Below, in pieces: positions 11,320-22,478 of a stretch of DNA of 64,000 bases. Positions within the stretch are counted from its first letter, which is position 1; each line of letters begins with the position of its first letter. This stretch comes from Simmondsia chinensis. Taxonomy: Eukaryota > Streptophyta > Magnoliopsida > Caryophyllales > Simmondsiaceae. A program made the position numbers and the translations under genes. The notes beneath the pieces were generated by a model, which saw only the letters and a list, made by a program, of their open reading frames with translations, did no database searches and was not told the DNA's origin. The stretch lies in assembly GCA_018398585.1 (NCBI GenBank), contig JAGTTD010000018.1, forward strand, positions 4,967,501-5,031,500. Reading direction: 5' to 3'.

Positions 11320-11589
11320 TTAAAAGTTAAAGGAAGTACAAGGGGAAAAAAAAAATTAAATTATTGATACCAAATATGTCATCTAATTTATTTATTTTAA
11401 GGTGAAAAACTCATAAATCAGTTAAAAGGACAATAAATCTTACTCTTCAACCAATAAGCAGAAGCAGACAAGATAATAAAATAAATCATCACACAAATTA
11501 AAAAACAGGAAGTACTACAACTCTTCTATATAGATAACTAGGCTTGATGCAAGCGGTGTGGGAAAGAATATGATATAGATTTTTCTTAT

Positions 11590-11730
11590 AAGAGATAATA
11601 AGAACATCGGGAGACTACTTGTTGATAACTATTTATGGTGCATCTCACAAATCATCATATGAAGAGTCCTCAGTTGTTGACCGATTACATCTCATATATT
11701 CCTAATAGTCATGTTTTTCTACCATAGATA
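11590..11730 (-). pseudogene. RNase H-like (RVT_3) remnant, C-terminal half, left of Gypsy-1
   Basis: Read on the minus strand directly after the fragment at 17297-17545 (one copy of the AGATA duplication removed), the frame continues with DVIGQQLRTLH and CEMHH, the end of the RNase H-like domain found in plant LINEs and related proteins. It contains stop codons. The 260 bp to its left (11329-11590) hold no recognisable feature. Confidence 0.55.
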
Positions 11731-12191
11731 TGTTACAGGGTAATTTGTGAATTGGAGATATTTGTTGGGCATCGGGTTGATTGGAGGGTTCATTTGGGTA
11801 GTATCGGGTTCATTTGGGGCTTAGGGTTGAAGGTTTAAATGGTAGTTGGTCGTTAGTCTTGGCGGGAGGAAGTGAGCTGCGGTTTGGTCATGCGAGCAGC
11901 ACATGAGGGGGCCTATGCACGTGCTCTTTAACAGAATTTGTTATTTTCTCTGCACAATTAGTTATTTTCTGCATTTGGGTTGTATTTCCTATTTTCCCTG
12001 CATTTTAATTCCATAATTTAGTTAATATAAATAGTCTTGATGCTTGTATTAGGGTTTATCATCCAAGAAAGATCAATACTATCCTTCTCTTAATCTTCTT
12101 CTCTTACTCCCTTTCAATCTATTTCTTCTTCTCCCTCATACTCTATTTCTGTTACTTATTGAGTTCTTTGGGAAATTAAGTCACTGTATCA
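11731..12191 (+). repeat. 5' LTR of Gypsy-1
   Basis: It starts TGTTACAGGG and ends GTATCA, next to the primer site. It holds TATAAATA (12025-12032) as a likely promoter TATA box, followed by a T/C-rich leader. It aligns along its whole length with 16808-17296. Confidence 0.95.
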
Positions 12192-12192
12192 T

Positions 12193-12204
12193 TGGTATTA
12201 GAGC
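12193..12204 (+). other. Primer binding site of Gypsy-1 (initiator tRNA-Met type)
   Basis: TGGTATTAGAGC, one mismatch from TGGTATCAGAGC, the complement of the 3' end of plant initiator tRNA-Met. It lies one base after the 5' LTR, where minus-strand DNA synthesis would start. Confidence 0.85.
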
Positions 12205-12248
12205 TTGATTCTCGGATCTGTGGGTGCAAATTGTGATAAGAGTGTGCA

Positions 12249-13784
12249 ATGGCTAACGGAACAAGAACAAATGTGGAGATCAGAAGAGTGGAGGAAGTTT
12301 TGGCTGCCAGAATTGGAGCTAATGAGGAGCAGATCGAGGGATTGAGGCAAGAGCTGCAAGCCTCTCGCACTGAAGTTAAGGCTTCTGTCGATCATCTGAG
12401 TGAGGAGTTTAGGGATTTCAGGCAAGTGATAATGGGATGGTCCATTAACCAAGGAAGACCTCCTGATCGGGGAGTATCTCAAGAAGGAGGATCAAACACC
12501 TCAGCTGCTCGAGGGAATGACAGAGAGATCAATGCTGACCAGAACAATGGTAATCGCTCCTACTTTGCTAGATTAAGTAGGATGGATTTCCCTTTGTTTG
12601 ATGGTGATGATGTGAATGGATGGTTGTTTACATGTGAGCAATTGTTTGAAGTAGATCTTACCCTTGAAACTGATAAAATCAGACTTGCATCAATACATTT
12701 GAGGGGCTTGGCCCTTCAATGGCATCAAAAATTGATGAGAACTAGAGGTAGTTTGGCTGGAATGACATGGACCAAATATGCTGAGGAACTTAAGGGTAGG
12801 TTTGGGGACACATATGAAGATCCCATTTCAGATTTGATGAGCTTGAAACAGGAGGGATCGGTAAAGGATTATCTGGCCAGATTTGATTCTATCTCTGTAA
12901 GGGCTGATCTGAATGAAGCCCAACTTATTAGCTACTTTCTTACCGGTTTGAGGGATGATCTGGCCTTGGAAGTAAGGTCTCGACATCCTCTTAACCTGCA
13001 AGAGGCCGTGTGCTTGGCCAAATTTGCTGAGGCTAAAATGGAGGCTATAACCTGACAGCTGAAGATGAAGGTCCCCTTGCTACCGACCCCAAATGTGCCA
13101 AGATTAACTCCTTCCACATACAGACCAGCACCCCCGAGAGTTCCACCTGTTACAGCACCTGTTGCTCCTATCAACTGAACTCAGAGGACTATGTCAAGGG
13201 CTGAACTGCAAGAAAAGAGGACCAAGGGCCTATGCTATTTTTGTGATGAAAAATTTGAAGCAGGGCATCGTTGTAATAACAGGGGTCCTCAACTGTTTGT
13301 AATTGAAGTGGATGGCGAAGATGGAAATAAGCAAGATGAAGGGGTGCAGCAGGACACCTCTGAAGAGGTTAATGAAGAGTTGGCAGCTCAAATTTCTCTA
13401 CATGCCTTAGCCGGAGCTCCTAACTACCAGACATTGAGAATCACAGGAGCTATCAGGAAGAAGCCTATACACATCTTGATTGACTCGGGATCCACTCATA
13501 ACTTCATTAACCAGGGGGTTGCACAAAAGGTTGGGTGTCTTACTCAATCAGTGGCCCCTATTCCAGTGGCGGTAGCTGATGGGAACAAGCTACTATGTAA
13601 TTCCCAATGCAAGAGTCTGAAATGGAAGATGCAAGGAGCAGAATTTCGTTCAGATTTCCTCTTGATTCCCTTAGGGGGATGCAACATGGTGCTAGGGATT
13701 GAGTGGTTGTCAACACTTGGTGACATAAGGTGCAACTTCAAAAGCCTCACAATGACTTTCAATCAGGAACACAACACATCTTGA
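12249..13784 (+). pseudogene. Gypsy-1 gag and aspartic protease, broken
   Basis: From ATG at 12249, an N-terminal coiled region is followed by the Retrotrans_gag domain (WLFTCEQLF ... GLALQWHQKL ... FGDTYEDPISDLMSLKQEGS). TGA codons at 13053-13055 and 13176-13178 interrupt the frame, which resumes with a CCHC-type knuckle (CYFCDEKFEAGHRC, about 13230) and a retropepsin with its active site ILIDSGSTHNF (about 13475). The frame ends at 13784; the continuation to reverse transcriptase is in another frame, so a one-base shift lies between about 13740 and 13780. The role was particle formation and polyprotein cleavage. Confidence 0.9.
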
Positions 13785-16777
13785 GGGGAGATGGGTTCCA
13801 GGGTTGTAAAGCTGTAGGGGCAAGAGCAATTTTCCGAGCCTTAGATAATTCATCCATTGTAGCCTTGCTGCAAATATCACCTGGGAATGACAGTGAGGGA
13901 AGTGCCCAGCTTTTATATATTAGCAGCACAAGTGAAACATCTCTGCCGACTGAATTACCTAAGAGCATCAGTGATTTGATTAATCAATACGCTCCTCTGT
14001 TTGAAGAACCTCAGCTGTTGCCTCCAAGCAGGCCCCCATTTGATCATAACATTCATCTGAAAGAGGGTACACAACCAATTAGCAAGAGACCATATCGATA
14101 TCCCACCTTACAGAAGGATGTAATGGAAGAAATGACACAAGAATTGCTGAGAAAGGGCTACATTCAGCACAGTAACAACCCATTTGCAGCTGCGGTGGTT
14201 TTGGTAAAGAAGAAAGATGGGGGATGGAGGATGTGTGTGGACTATAGGGACCTCAATCAAGCCACCATCAAAGACAAATTTCCCATACCTTTAGTGGAGG
14301 AGCTTCTGGATGAATTGAGAGGGGCAAGGCTCTTCACTAAAATAGATCTGAGATCCGGTTATTATTAGATCAGGATGAGTGGGGACGATGTGCAGAAAAT
14401 AGCTTTTAAGACGCATTTTGGGCACTTTGAGTTTTTGGTCATGCCCTTTGGGCTTACAAATGCCCCATCTACATTTCAAGCCTTGATGAATTCCATCTTT
14501 GCGCCACATCTTAGAAAATTTGTATTGGTGTTCTTCGATGATATCTTAGTGTATAGCCCACACTTAGATGCCCACTTGAAACATCTACATACTGTGTTCC
14601 AAATAATGCAAAGGCACCAACTGTATGCTAAAAGAAGTAAATGCTCGTTTGCAGCAAACCAGATTGAATATCTGGGACATATCATCGCTGAGGGAAGTGT
14701 AGCAACCGATCCAAAGAAACTTGAAGCTGTTAGGACTTGGCCCATTCCAGAGAACCTCAAACAGCTGCAGGGGTTTTTGGGGCTTATAGGATACTATAGG
14801 CGATTCATACAGAGATACGGGGTGATTGCTAAACCCCTCACTGAGTTAATTGGGGGCAAAAAGCTGGAGTGGAGTGACAAGGCTCAGCAGGCCTTCGATG
14901 AACTTAAGACTGCATTACTGTCAGCACCTATTCTTGCTCTACCTGATTTCTCACACCCTTTTATTGTCGAATCTGATGCTTGTAACACTGGGTTAGGTGC
15001 AATATTGACACAAGGGGGACATCCTTTGGCCTATATGAGTAAGGCCTTGAGTCTGAAGCAACAGGTACTGTCGGTATATGAGAAAGAGTTGTTAGCTCTT
15101 GTAACAGCAGTGCAAAAATGGCAACAATACCTTATGAACAACACTTTTGTCATCAAAACTGATCAGAAATCCTTGAAGTACCTTCTGGAATAGAAGATTC
15201 ACACACACTTCCAGTAGATGTGGCTAGCAAAACTGATGGGCTTCAGTTATGTCATCGATTACAAGAAGGGTAAGGAAAATGTTGTGGCTGACGCCTTGTC
15301 CAGGATACCAGGACACCAAATCACTTGTATGTTGCTCTCATCAGTGGACAGCACCTTATATGCAGAAATACAGATCTCCTGGCAGTCTGATGAGTACCTG
15401 CAGCAGATCATCGAGCAGCTCAGCAACACTCCCAACTCCCATCCTCGATACAGTTGGCAAGATGGTCTACTGAGAAGGCAAGGAAAAATTGTAATTGGGA
15501 GGGATAAGACTCTCCAACAGAAGATCCTTCAATGGTTGCATGCTTCAACTAGTGGAGGACGCTCTGGTAGAGATGCAACAATCCAAAGGGTAAGATCCAT
15601 GTTTTGGTGGAAGGGGTTATACAAATCAGTGGTAGAATACATCAAGGCTTGTCCCATCTGTCAAACCTGTAAGAATGAGACCGTGGCTTCCCCGGGCTTG
15701 CTCCAACCTCTTCCTGTGCCTGCAACAGTGTGGACTGATATCTCAATGGATTTCATCGAAGGCCTTCCTAAGTCATTTGGGAAGGAGGTCATTTTAGTGG
15801 TGGTTGACAGGCTAAGTAAGGCAGCACATTTCCTTCCTTTAACTCACCCTTATGCTGCTCTCGCTGTGGCTCCGCACTCTATGGACAACATTTACAAGCT
15901 TCATGGTCTCCCTAACTCTACAGTGAGTGATAGAGATGCCATATTCCAAAGTGAGTTTTGGCAAGCCTTGTTTTCTATTCAAGGGGTCGATCTCCATCTC
16001 TCCACAGCCTACCACCCTCAATCTGATGGCCAAACTGAGGTGGTTAACCGAGGGTTAGAAACCTACTTGAGATGCATGTGCAGCTCTCAACCTCAGCAAT
16101 GGTCTAAGTGGCTACCTTTAGCGGAATGGTGGTACAATACCACTTGGCACTCAGCTACTCACAAAACACCTTATGAAGTGGTGTATGGGCAGCCTCCCCC
16201 TTTGCATATTCCCTACATTCCGGGAGGGACACAAGTGGAAGCTGTTGTCAGAAGCTTACAGCACCGGGAGGAGATGATCACTACCCTCAAGTATCACTTG
16301 TCTCGGGCCCAAAACAGGATGAAATAGATTGCAGATAGAAAACGCACTAAGAGGACTTTCCAACCGGGAAATTGGGTCTACTTGAAGCTACTGCCCTACC
16401 GTCAAATATCAGTAGCACATAGAGCCAATCAGAAGCTATCATCGAGGTATTATGGTCCATTCTTGGTGACTGCTACAGTGGGAAGGGTTGCCTATCAGCT
16501 GACACTTCCGGAATCAGCTAAAATACACAATGTCTTCCATGTTTCACAGCTCAAACTTCACGTGGGTCCTCCTCCAGCTGTAGTAGTACCTATTCCAGGA
16601 GACCTTGAGAGTGTTCCTCCAAAAATTCCTGAGCAGGTGCTAGACAGGAAGATGGTCAACAGGGGCAATAGAGCTGCAACGAAATGGCTTGTGAAATAGA
16701 AGGATCAACCTGTGGAAGACACAACTTGGGAGTTTGCTTATGATTTGCAATTAAAATTCCCCAACTTTCACCCTTGA
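13785..16777 (+). pseudogene. Gypsy-1 pol: reverse transcriptase, RNase H, integrase, chromodomain tail
   Basis: One frame carries, in order: RT ([21 protein letters not shown]; catalytic VFFDDILVYS intact, about 14527), RNase H (FIVESDACNTGLGAILTQ; ELLALVTAVQKWQQY), integrase (zinc region LHASTSGGRSG...CPICQTC, then D in DISMDF, D in SDRDAIF, E in SDGQTEVVNR), and a tail with VKxKDQPVEDTTWE that resembles a chromodomain. Stops: TAG at 14366, 15191, 15215 and 16325, each where the family has Q, and TAG at 16697 where W is expected. The second zinc histidine of the integrase (family GGHSG) is R here. Natural end TGA at 16775. Confidence 0.9.
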
Positions 16778-16793
16778 GGACAAGGGTGAATTT

Positions 16794-16804
16794 AAGGGGG
16801 AAGG
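16794..16804 (+). other. Polypurine tract of Gypsy-1
   Basis: AAGGGGGAAGG, three bases upstream of the 3' LTR, the expected position for the plus-strand primer. Confidence 0.8.
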
Positions 16805-16807
16805 TGT

Positions 16808-17296
16808 TGTTACAGGGTAATTTGTGAATTGGAGATATTTGTTGGGCATCGGGTTGATTGGAGGGTTCATTTGGGTAGTATCGGGTTCATTTGGGGCTTA
16901 GGGTTGAAGGTTTAAATGGTAGTTGGTCGTTAGTCTTGGCGGGAGGAAGTGAGCTGCGGTTTGGTCACGCGAGCAGCACATGAGGGGGCCTATGCACGTG
17001 CCTGGCACGTGCTCTCTAACAGAATTTGTTATTTTCTCTGCACAATTAGTTATTTTCTGCATTTGGGTTGTATTTCCTGTTTTCCCTGCATTTTAATTCC
17101 ATAATTTAGTTAATATAAATAGTCTTGATGCTTGTATTAGGGTTTATCATCCAAGAAAGATCAATACTATCCTTCTCTTAATACTATCCTTCTCTTAATC
17201 TTCTTCTCTTACTCCCTTTCAATCTATTTCTTCTTCTCCCTCATACTCTATTTCTGTTACTTATTGAGTTCTTTGGGAAATTAAGTCACTGTATCA
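16808..17296 (+). repeat. 3' LTR of Gypsy-1
   Basis: Matches 11731-12191 with three substitutions. It is 28 bp longer through an 11-bp duplication around CACGTGCCTGGCACGTG (about 16995) and a 17-bp duplication of ACTATCCTTCTCTTAAT (about 17166-17200). It is followed by the AGATA target duplication. Confidence 0.95.
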
Positions 17297-17545
17297 AGAT
17301 ATTTGTATTTCCTATTAATAGCTTTGATAATTACAAGATTGTCCTCTACAATGTGAATATGTTCAATTCTTAGGCAATACTGAATTCCATCCTTAACAGC
17401 ATACCTTCGGCCATTAAAACAGAAGCACTACCAAGCCAACAATATCGGAGTATTGATACATGCCTATTTCATGTCTTATAATGTATCCACAAGCAGCCTA
17501 TCATTCCAATAGAAGCCATGAAAGTTTATTTTCATCCATCCGCTA
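17297..17545 (-). pseudogene. RNase H-like (RVT_3) remnant, N-terminal half, right of Gypsy-1
   Basis: The minus strand reads GWMKINFHG, then in other frames ACGYIIRHEIGMYQYSD and YAVKDGIQYCLRIEHIHIVE followed by DNLVIIKAINRKYKY. This matches the fold order of the RNase H-like domain at the end of plant LINE-type proteins. At least two frameshifts separate the pieces. The domain stops at the Gypsy-1 junction and continues at 11730, so Gypsy-1 landed inside it. Confidence 0.65.
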
Positions 17546-18180
17546 ACATGCATCTTTCAATGGATCAATCTATGTTTTTCCCAATCCTTTCTATTAAATA
17601 TCATATGGTTTGAGCCCTTGTCAACCTGAAATCTAGAATGAATGATAGAGATTCTTCCAAACAAAATGACATTGTACTTACCACTTTTGTAATCAAATAA
17701 TCATCATAAACATTTAAAAATTTTTAAGGTAAATTGCATCCATGCAACACATGATACGGCAAGTAAACTATTATACTGAAGTTGCATTTGGTTCAACTTA
17801 TAACAGCTTAAAGCTATGAAAAAATTGATTGACTGTATTATTATGTTTGGTTGGCAAAAAGAAAATTTTATATTTTTTTCACAACTTAATTAGAAAGATA
17901 AAAAAATGTGAATATTTTCACAACTTATTCAAAAAGATGTTTATAAAAAAAACTATATTAATCTTAAATTTTTACCATCGTGATCCATTTTGACCTCCAT
18001 GTTCAATCCCACTACATTCATCATCCTCAGTTATTATAATGTACCACTATTATGATTTACTCATAAACAACATATGACTCACCACCACTGTCACAACATT
18101 CCATTTGTCACCTTTCAATGCCAAGAGTTGGCAACTACCAAACTCACCATTATGGCTTACCAACTCCATAATTTCACTTG
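17546..18180. other. Intergenic DNA without a gene
   Basis: AT-rich, no coding signal. At 17785-17860 a TGCATTTGGTTCAACTTA phrase resembles the end of the MITE-like element at 20527, suggesting an old relative, but no opposite end was found. Confidence 0.4.
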
Positions 18181-18185
18181 ACCAT

Positions 18186-18612
18186 TTGAGCCGAGCTGAG
18201 CCCAAGCCTGCTAGGCTAGAGGCTTGGCTAGTTAGCTTTAAGCTTGGCTCGGGCTCGACTCGAAGCTCCTTGAGCTTTGATAGTTTAAGCTCAAGCTCGA
18301 GCTCACTCATCAAAAGATCAGCTCGGCTCGGCTCGATATAAGCTCAGTGAGTTTCAAATCAGACTTGCAATATTCCAGCTCATTTGAGCTCGCTTAAGCT
18401 CGGGCTTGGCTCATTTAGACTCATATGTTTTTTTAGGCAATATTTAAGTAAATATATTATACTAAAAAAATTCGCTTAGGCTTGCGAGCCTACGAACTCA
18501 AGCTTCACAATGCTCGGGCTTGGCTCGACTTGTGCTCAAAGTTAGCCAAGCTTTTCGAGCTTTATGATGAGCTGGCTTGCTAGGGCTCATGAGCCTGCTC
18601 GACTCACTTACA
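18186..18612. mobile_element. hAT-like subterminal repeat region
   Basis: Dense GAGCTCG, GGCTCGG and TGAGCCAAGC motifs in both orientations. The right edge (CTCGACTCACTTACACCCCTA, reverse complement TAGGGGTGTAAGTGAG) resembles hAT terminal inverted repeats, which commonly begin YAGGGGTG. No transposase, matching left end or 8-bp target duplication could be identified. Confidence 0.4.
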
Positions 18613-18867
18613 CCCCTATATCTACCTCCATAGCCCATCATTATGGCTTGTTGTCACCATGGTCCACTTTGACCAATGTTGACAACCTCCTTTGATTATC
18701 ATAGCTAAGTCACAATTACCACTTAGTAAAAAAGTTGTCTACTATCTATTATAATTGCTTGACACCAGTATGATCCATCCCACTATTGTGGACGACAAGC
18801 ACCATCACCTAGTTGATTTACATATTAAGTCATTTTTTGGTAATTATAATAGATAAGTATTTATAAA

Positions 18868-18984
18868 TGTGGATTTAGGAAGCGTAATCCAAACAATCTA
18901 TATATATATATTTGAAGTATAATGCAATATAAACGATAGTTCATTAGTATAATAGAATGATAAATACAAAATAATACTCTATCA
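18868..18984 (-). repeat. 3' LTR of Copia-1
   Basis: 117 bp, TGATAGAGT...TCCACA on the minus strand, matching the 5' LTR at 20138-20299. Very short for a Copia LTR. Confidence 0.8.
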
Positions 18985-20122
18985 TCCCCCCTCAATCTGA
19001 ACAGGGAACCCATGGACAGATTGGAACGAAGCTCATAAAACCGAGAGGAAGATAACCCCTTTGTAAATATGTCAGCGATCTGAGACTGAGAAGGGACATA
19101 GCGAACCACCATATCACTAGCAACAACTTTCTCATGAACAAAATAGAAATCAACAGCAAGGTGCTTAGTGCGACAATGCAAAACAAGATTAGCAGACAAA
19201 TATGATGAACTAATATTATCACAAAAAACTATAATCCGAGCATACAAAAACACACTGAGCTCCTTTAGCAACTGACGTAACCAATATGTCGTTGCCACAA
19301 CATGAGCAACAGATCGGTGCTTGGACTCGGTACTAGATCGAGAAACTGTGTGTTGCTTTCTTGCACTCCATGAAATCAAATTCGTCCCAAGAAAAATAGT
19401 ATAGCCAAACATGGAGCGACGAATATAAAGACAACCATCCCAATCAGCATCAGTATAAGCAATAAACGAGGACAAAGATCAAGGATGCAAAAATAACCCA
19501 AACCAAAGTGTTCCTTTAAGATATCGATAGATATGTTTCACGAGTTGTAGATGAACCGAGGCAGGATAATTCATGGACTAACTAACCACACTAACTGAAT
19601 GAGCAATTTCAGGGCGAGTCAAAGTCAAGTAATGTAAAACACCAACCATACTGCGATAAGTGGAAACATCCTTCAAAGGTGTCCCATTTGTAAGGCTCGG
19701 AAGAGGCTTAGCCGGTAAGGGAGTACTAATAGCGTTAGCGTCAGATAATGAGAACTTTAGCAACAAATCCTTCAAATACTTCTTTTGTGAGAGAAGGAAA
19801 CCCGATGATGATCTTCGATTGTTCTCTGCCATGTCCTTTGGTGAAGGGGTCGAATCTGCTTGGTATCCTGACTTTAGTGCTACATTGCAGCAGTGGATGA
19901 GATGGTGGTGAAGGAGAAACCACCAAAATTAGGGTTAACTTGAGAAGTGGAGGAATTGATATTAATTTGGGAAGGGGAGGTGTCGAACCTTGGTGGTGCT
20001 ACCAACAAGGGGCCTCCGTCGGCAATAGGAGTGGCAGGCGGCGTAGGGTTGTTGCTGGTGACCGGAGGAGTGGGGTTGGACATGGTAATTGCTATTTGTG
20101 GTGTTTTGATTATGGGGTATAA
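18985..20122 (-). pseudogene. Copia-1 gag N-terminus joined to RT/RNase H C-terminus
   Basis: The 5' part (about 20090-19890) reads MSNPTPPVTSNNPTPPATP, a P/T/N-rich start typical of Copia gag. At about 19830-19850 it changes directly to GFLLSQKKYLKDLLLKF, the end of the Copia RT, then LTLTRPEIAHSV and the RNase H (YTDADWDGC, GTNLISWSARKQHTVSRSST, IADIFTKGL). The D of AYTDADWDG is present. The frame shifts between 19578 and 19475. The join removes roughly 3 kb of a normal element. Confidence 0.8.
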
Positions 20123-20137
20123 CCTGCTTTGATACCA

Positions 20138-20299
20138 TGTAGATTTAGAAAAGCGTAACCCAAACAGAGATACTATGGAGTATATATTTATTTGGAGTAT
20201 AATACAGTACAAAGGATAGTACATTAGTATAATAGAATGATAAATACAATATAATATATTAGTATAATAGAATGATAAATACAACATAATACTCTATCA
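20138..20299 (-). repeat. 5' LTR of Copia-1
   Basis: TGATAGAGTATTATGTTG...AAATCTACA on the minus strand, 162 bp. It is longer than the 3' LTR because of a local tandem duplication of the TTAGTATAATAGAATGATAA segment (20225-20285). Confidence 0.8.
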
Positions 20300-20526
20300 A
20301 TGAGATTTTAACTTTTGTATGAATTTTTTTTTTTCTTATAATTACAATTGCTAGATGAAACTTGATCCAAATCAACCCGAACCAGTTTTTATGCGGCCTT
20401 GAGCTGGGCCAATCCGATTTATACCAGTTCCATCCACAGTCCTACAATTCAATGCAGTTCTCGGTCTATTTCAGTCCAATCTTGTACCAATGTGCATTCT
20501 TACTCCAAATAGACCCTTGCCTTAGG

Positions 20527-21053
20527 GTGCATTTGGTTCAGCTTATTTCACCTTATCTATTTCAATAAAATCTGTTCATTTAAGATCTGTATCTTTTCAC
20601 AGTGAGTGCTTTGTTATACAGTGCAGAAAGATCTTTTTACGTAATAAAGTGCTTCGATACAAGTTTTAAAAAAAATTTTATCTATTATAATTACAGAAAT
20701 TAATTTTATCTATTATAATTACAGAAATGACTTAGTAATATTAATTAATTAATAATAATTGGGAAGAGAGAATTATGATAATAGTTAATCATGGTAGTGC
20801 AAAGTGGTAAATATAGCGACCCATGGACGTAAAAAGAGTGGTGGTAGGTGAGGGTGGTGATAATAAGTAAAACTAGATCATGGTAATGAAGATTTAATGC
20901 TAATATAGCCTTTTTAAAATATATATCTAAATAAGCTGTAAACAAGATCTAGTTTTGTATTTTTTTTTCTGCTTAGTTATAAAATAGTTTTTTATCTTAC
21001 TATTTAAGCTATAAAAAAGAAGTAAAATTTTTTTTTCTATTAACCAAATGCAA
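20527..21053. mobile_element. MITE-like element with TTGCATTTGGTT inverted ends
   Basis: GTGCATTTGGTT at the left is mirrored by AACCAAATGCAA at the right (21042-21053). The interior is AT-rich and non-coding. No target duplication was confirmed, so the superfamily is not assigned. Confidence 0.4.
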
Positions 21054-21111
21054 ATTTTACAGTCAATTAAATTTTTTTTAACTTTAAATTATTAAAAAGT
21101 TAAAATAAACT

Positions 21112-22405
21112 GAATTTTTGACCCAATTGGCACAATTTCAAAAAAAAAATTACCAAAATGGTATAGTTCCAAAAATATTTACCAAAATGGTACTATTTAT
21201 TGTAGCTTATCAACATACGCCTTTTTAAATGGCGTACCCCCATCAATAATTTTTTTTTTTTAATATTTAGTGGGGGTATGTAGTTACAAATGGCGTACCC
21301 TAATCAAAATTTTTTTTTTTTGATATTATGTGGGGGTACCCCATTTACGACAGCGTACCCCCACCATAACTTTTTTTTTAAATAAATTATTAAATAGTTA
21401 AAAATTTTTAAAGGGTAATTTACGTCAAATGTTTCTATAGTTTTTCAATTGCATTAATTTAGTCTTTGTACTTTTAATTATATTAATTTAGTCTATAAAT
21501 AATTTAAAATGTGTTAATTTATTTCCTTTGATCAAATTTAAGTTATGTTAGTGATGCATTTTTGAATGATAAATAGATTAAATTGAGTTAATAGATGAAT
21601 TTATAATAATTACTTACATTTAATATAATTTTGCTGTAACATAACTTAAATTTGATCAAAGGAACTAAATTGACACATTTTAAATTGTTCATGCGATAAT
21701 TAATAAGTGACCAGAATAATCACTCGAAAAAAAAATAGATGATACATACAATGCTATAATGAAGTTAATGTACTTTCTCAATTGTATTAATTTAGTCTTT
21801 GTACTTTTAATTGTGTCAATTTAGTCCATAAATAATTTAAAATGTGTCAATTTAGTTCCTTTGATAAAATTTAAGTTATATTAGTGACGTAATTTCAAAC
21901 GGTAAAATTATGTTAGATGTAAGTAACTTATTATAAATTAATCTATTTATCGTTAAAAATTATGTCACTAATATAACTTAAATTTGATCAAAGAAAATAA
22001 ATTGACACATTTAAAATTATTCATGTACTAAATTGACACAATTAAAAGTACAAGGATTAAATTAACATAATTAAAAAAAGTATAAAAATCTTTGACATAA
22101 ATAACCCTTTAAAAATTTTTAATTATTTAATAATTTTAATAAAAAAATTGTGGTGGAAGTACGCCGTCATAAACGGCATACCCCCACATAATATAAAATT
22201 ATTTTTTTTGATTGGGGTACGCCATTTGTAACTGCATACCCCTCCTAAATATTAAAAAAAAAAATTTATTGATGGAGGTACGCCATTTAAAATAACGTAT
22301 ATGTTGATAAAGCTACAATAAATGATATCATTTTAAAAAATATTTTTAAAAATATATTATTTTAATAAATTTTTTTAAAAATAGTGTCAATTGGAAAAAA
22401 AATTC
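21112..22405. mobile_element. MULE-2: non-autonomous Mutator-like element next to the EF-1alpha promoter
   Basis: Flanked by AAATAAACT (21103-21111) and AAATAAACG (22406-22414), a 9-bp target duplication with one mismatch. The inverted repeats of about 280 bp start GAATTTTTGACCCAATTGGCAC on the left and GAATTTTTTTTCCAATTGACAC on the right, then carry repeated TTACCAAAATGGTA motifs, a TGTAGC-TTATCAACAT phrase and several GGCGTACCCCCA blocks separated by poly-T. There is no transposase. The terminal layout is that of MULE-1, so the two probably belong to related families. Confidence 0.8.
21411..22109. mobile_element. Palindromic MITE-like insertion inside MULE-2
   Basis: The ends AAGGGTAATTTACGTCAAA and its mirror near 22090-22109 are inverted copies. 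The interior repeats the phrase ATTTAGTCTTTGTACTTTTAATT in direct and inverted form (about 21450, 21790, 22045), giving two back-to-back palindromic units. Both flanks carry a TTAAAAATTTTTA phrase that could be the target site. No ORF. Confidence 0.6.
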
Positions 22406-22478
22406 AAATAAACGAAGCCTTAGTCCTTAGCTTTGTGCGTCACGCGGGTATTAGATATTTAGGAAAATAACAGTATAC

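Larger units (their letters stand above)
11731..17296 (+). mobile_element. Gypsy-1: chromodomain Ty3/Gypsy retrotransposon, full length but disabled
   Basis: Complete structure: target duplication AGATA (11726-11730 and 17297-17301), 461-bp 5' LTR, tRNA-Met primer site, gag, protease, reverse transcriptase, RNase H, integrase, chromodomain-like tail, polypurine tract, 489-bp 3' LTR. The LTRs differ by only three substitutions (all transitions) plus two short tandem duplications in the 3' LTR (11 bp and 17 bp). That implies a recent insertion, yet the coding part has seven in-frame stops and one frameshift. Total length 5.57 kb; size, LTR length and chromodomain suggest a chromovirus lineage such as Reina or Tekay. 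Confidence 0.95.
18868..20299 (-). mobile_element. Copia-1: internally deleted Ty1/Copia element
   Basis: On the minus strand: 5' LTR (20299-20138), tRNA-Met-type primer site (TGGTATCAAAGCAGG, 20137-20123), a short gag N-terminus, the C-terminal part of RT and RNase H, polypurine tract (GATTGAGGGGGGA, 18997-18985) and 3' LTR (18984-18868). The whole element is only 1.4 kb because most of gag, protease, integrase and RT are missing. No clear target duplication was found (ATAAA left, ATGAG right). Confidence 0.85.
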
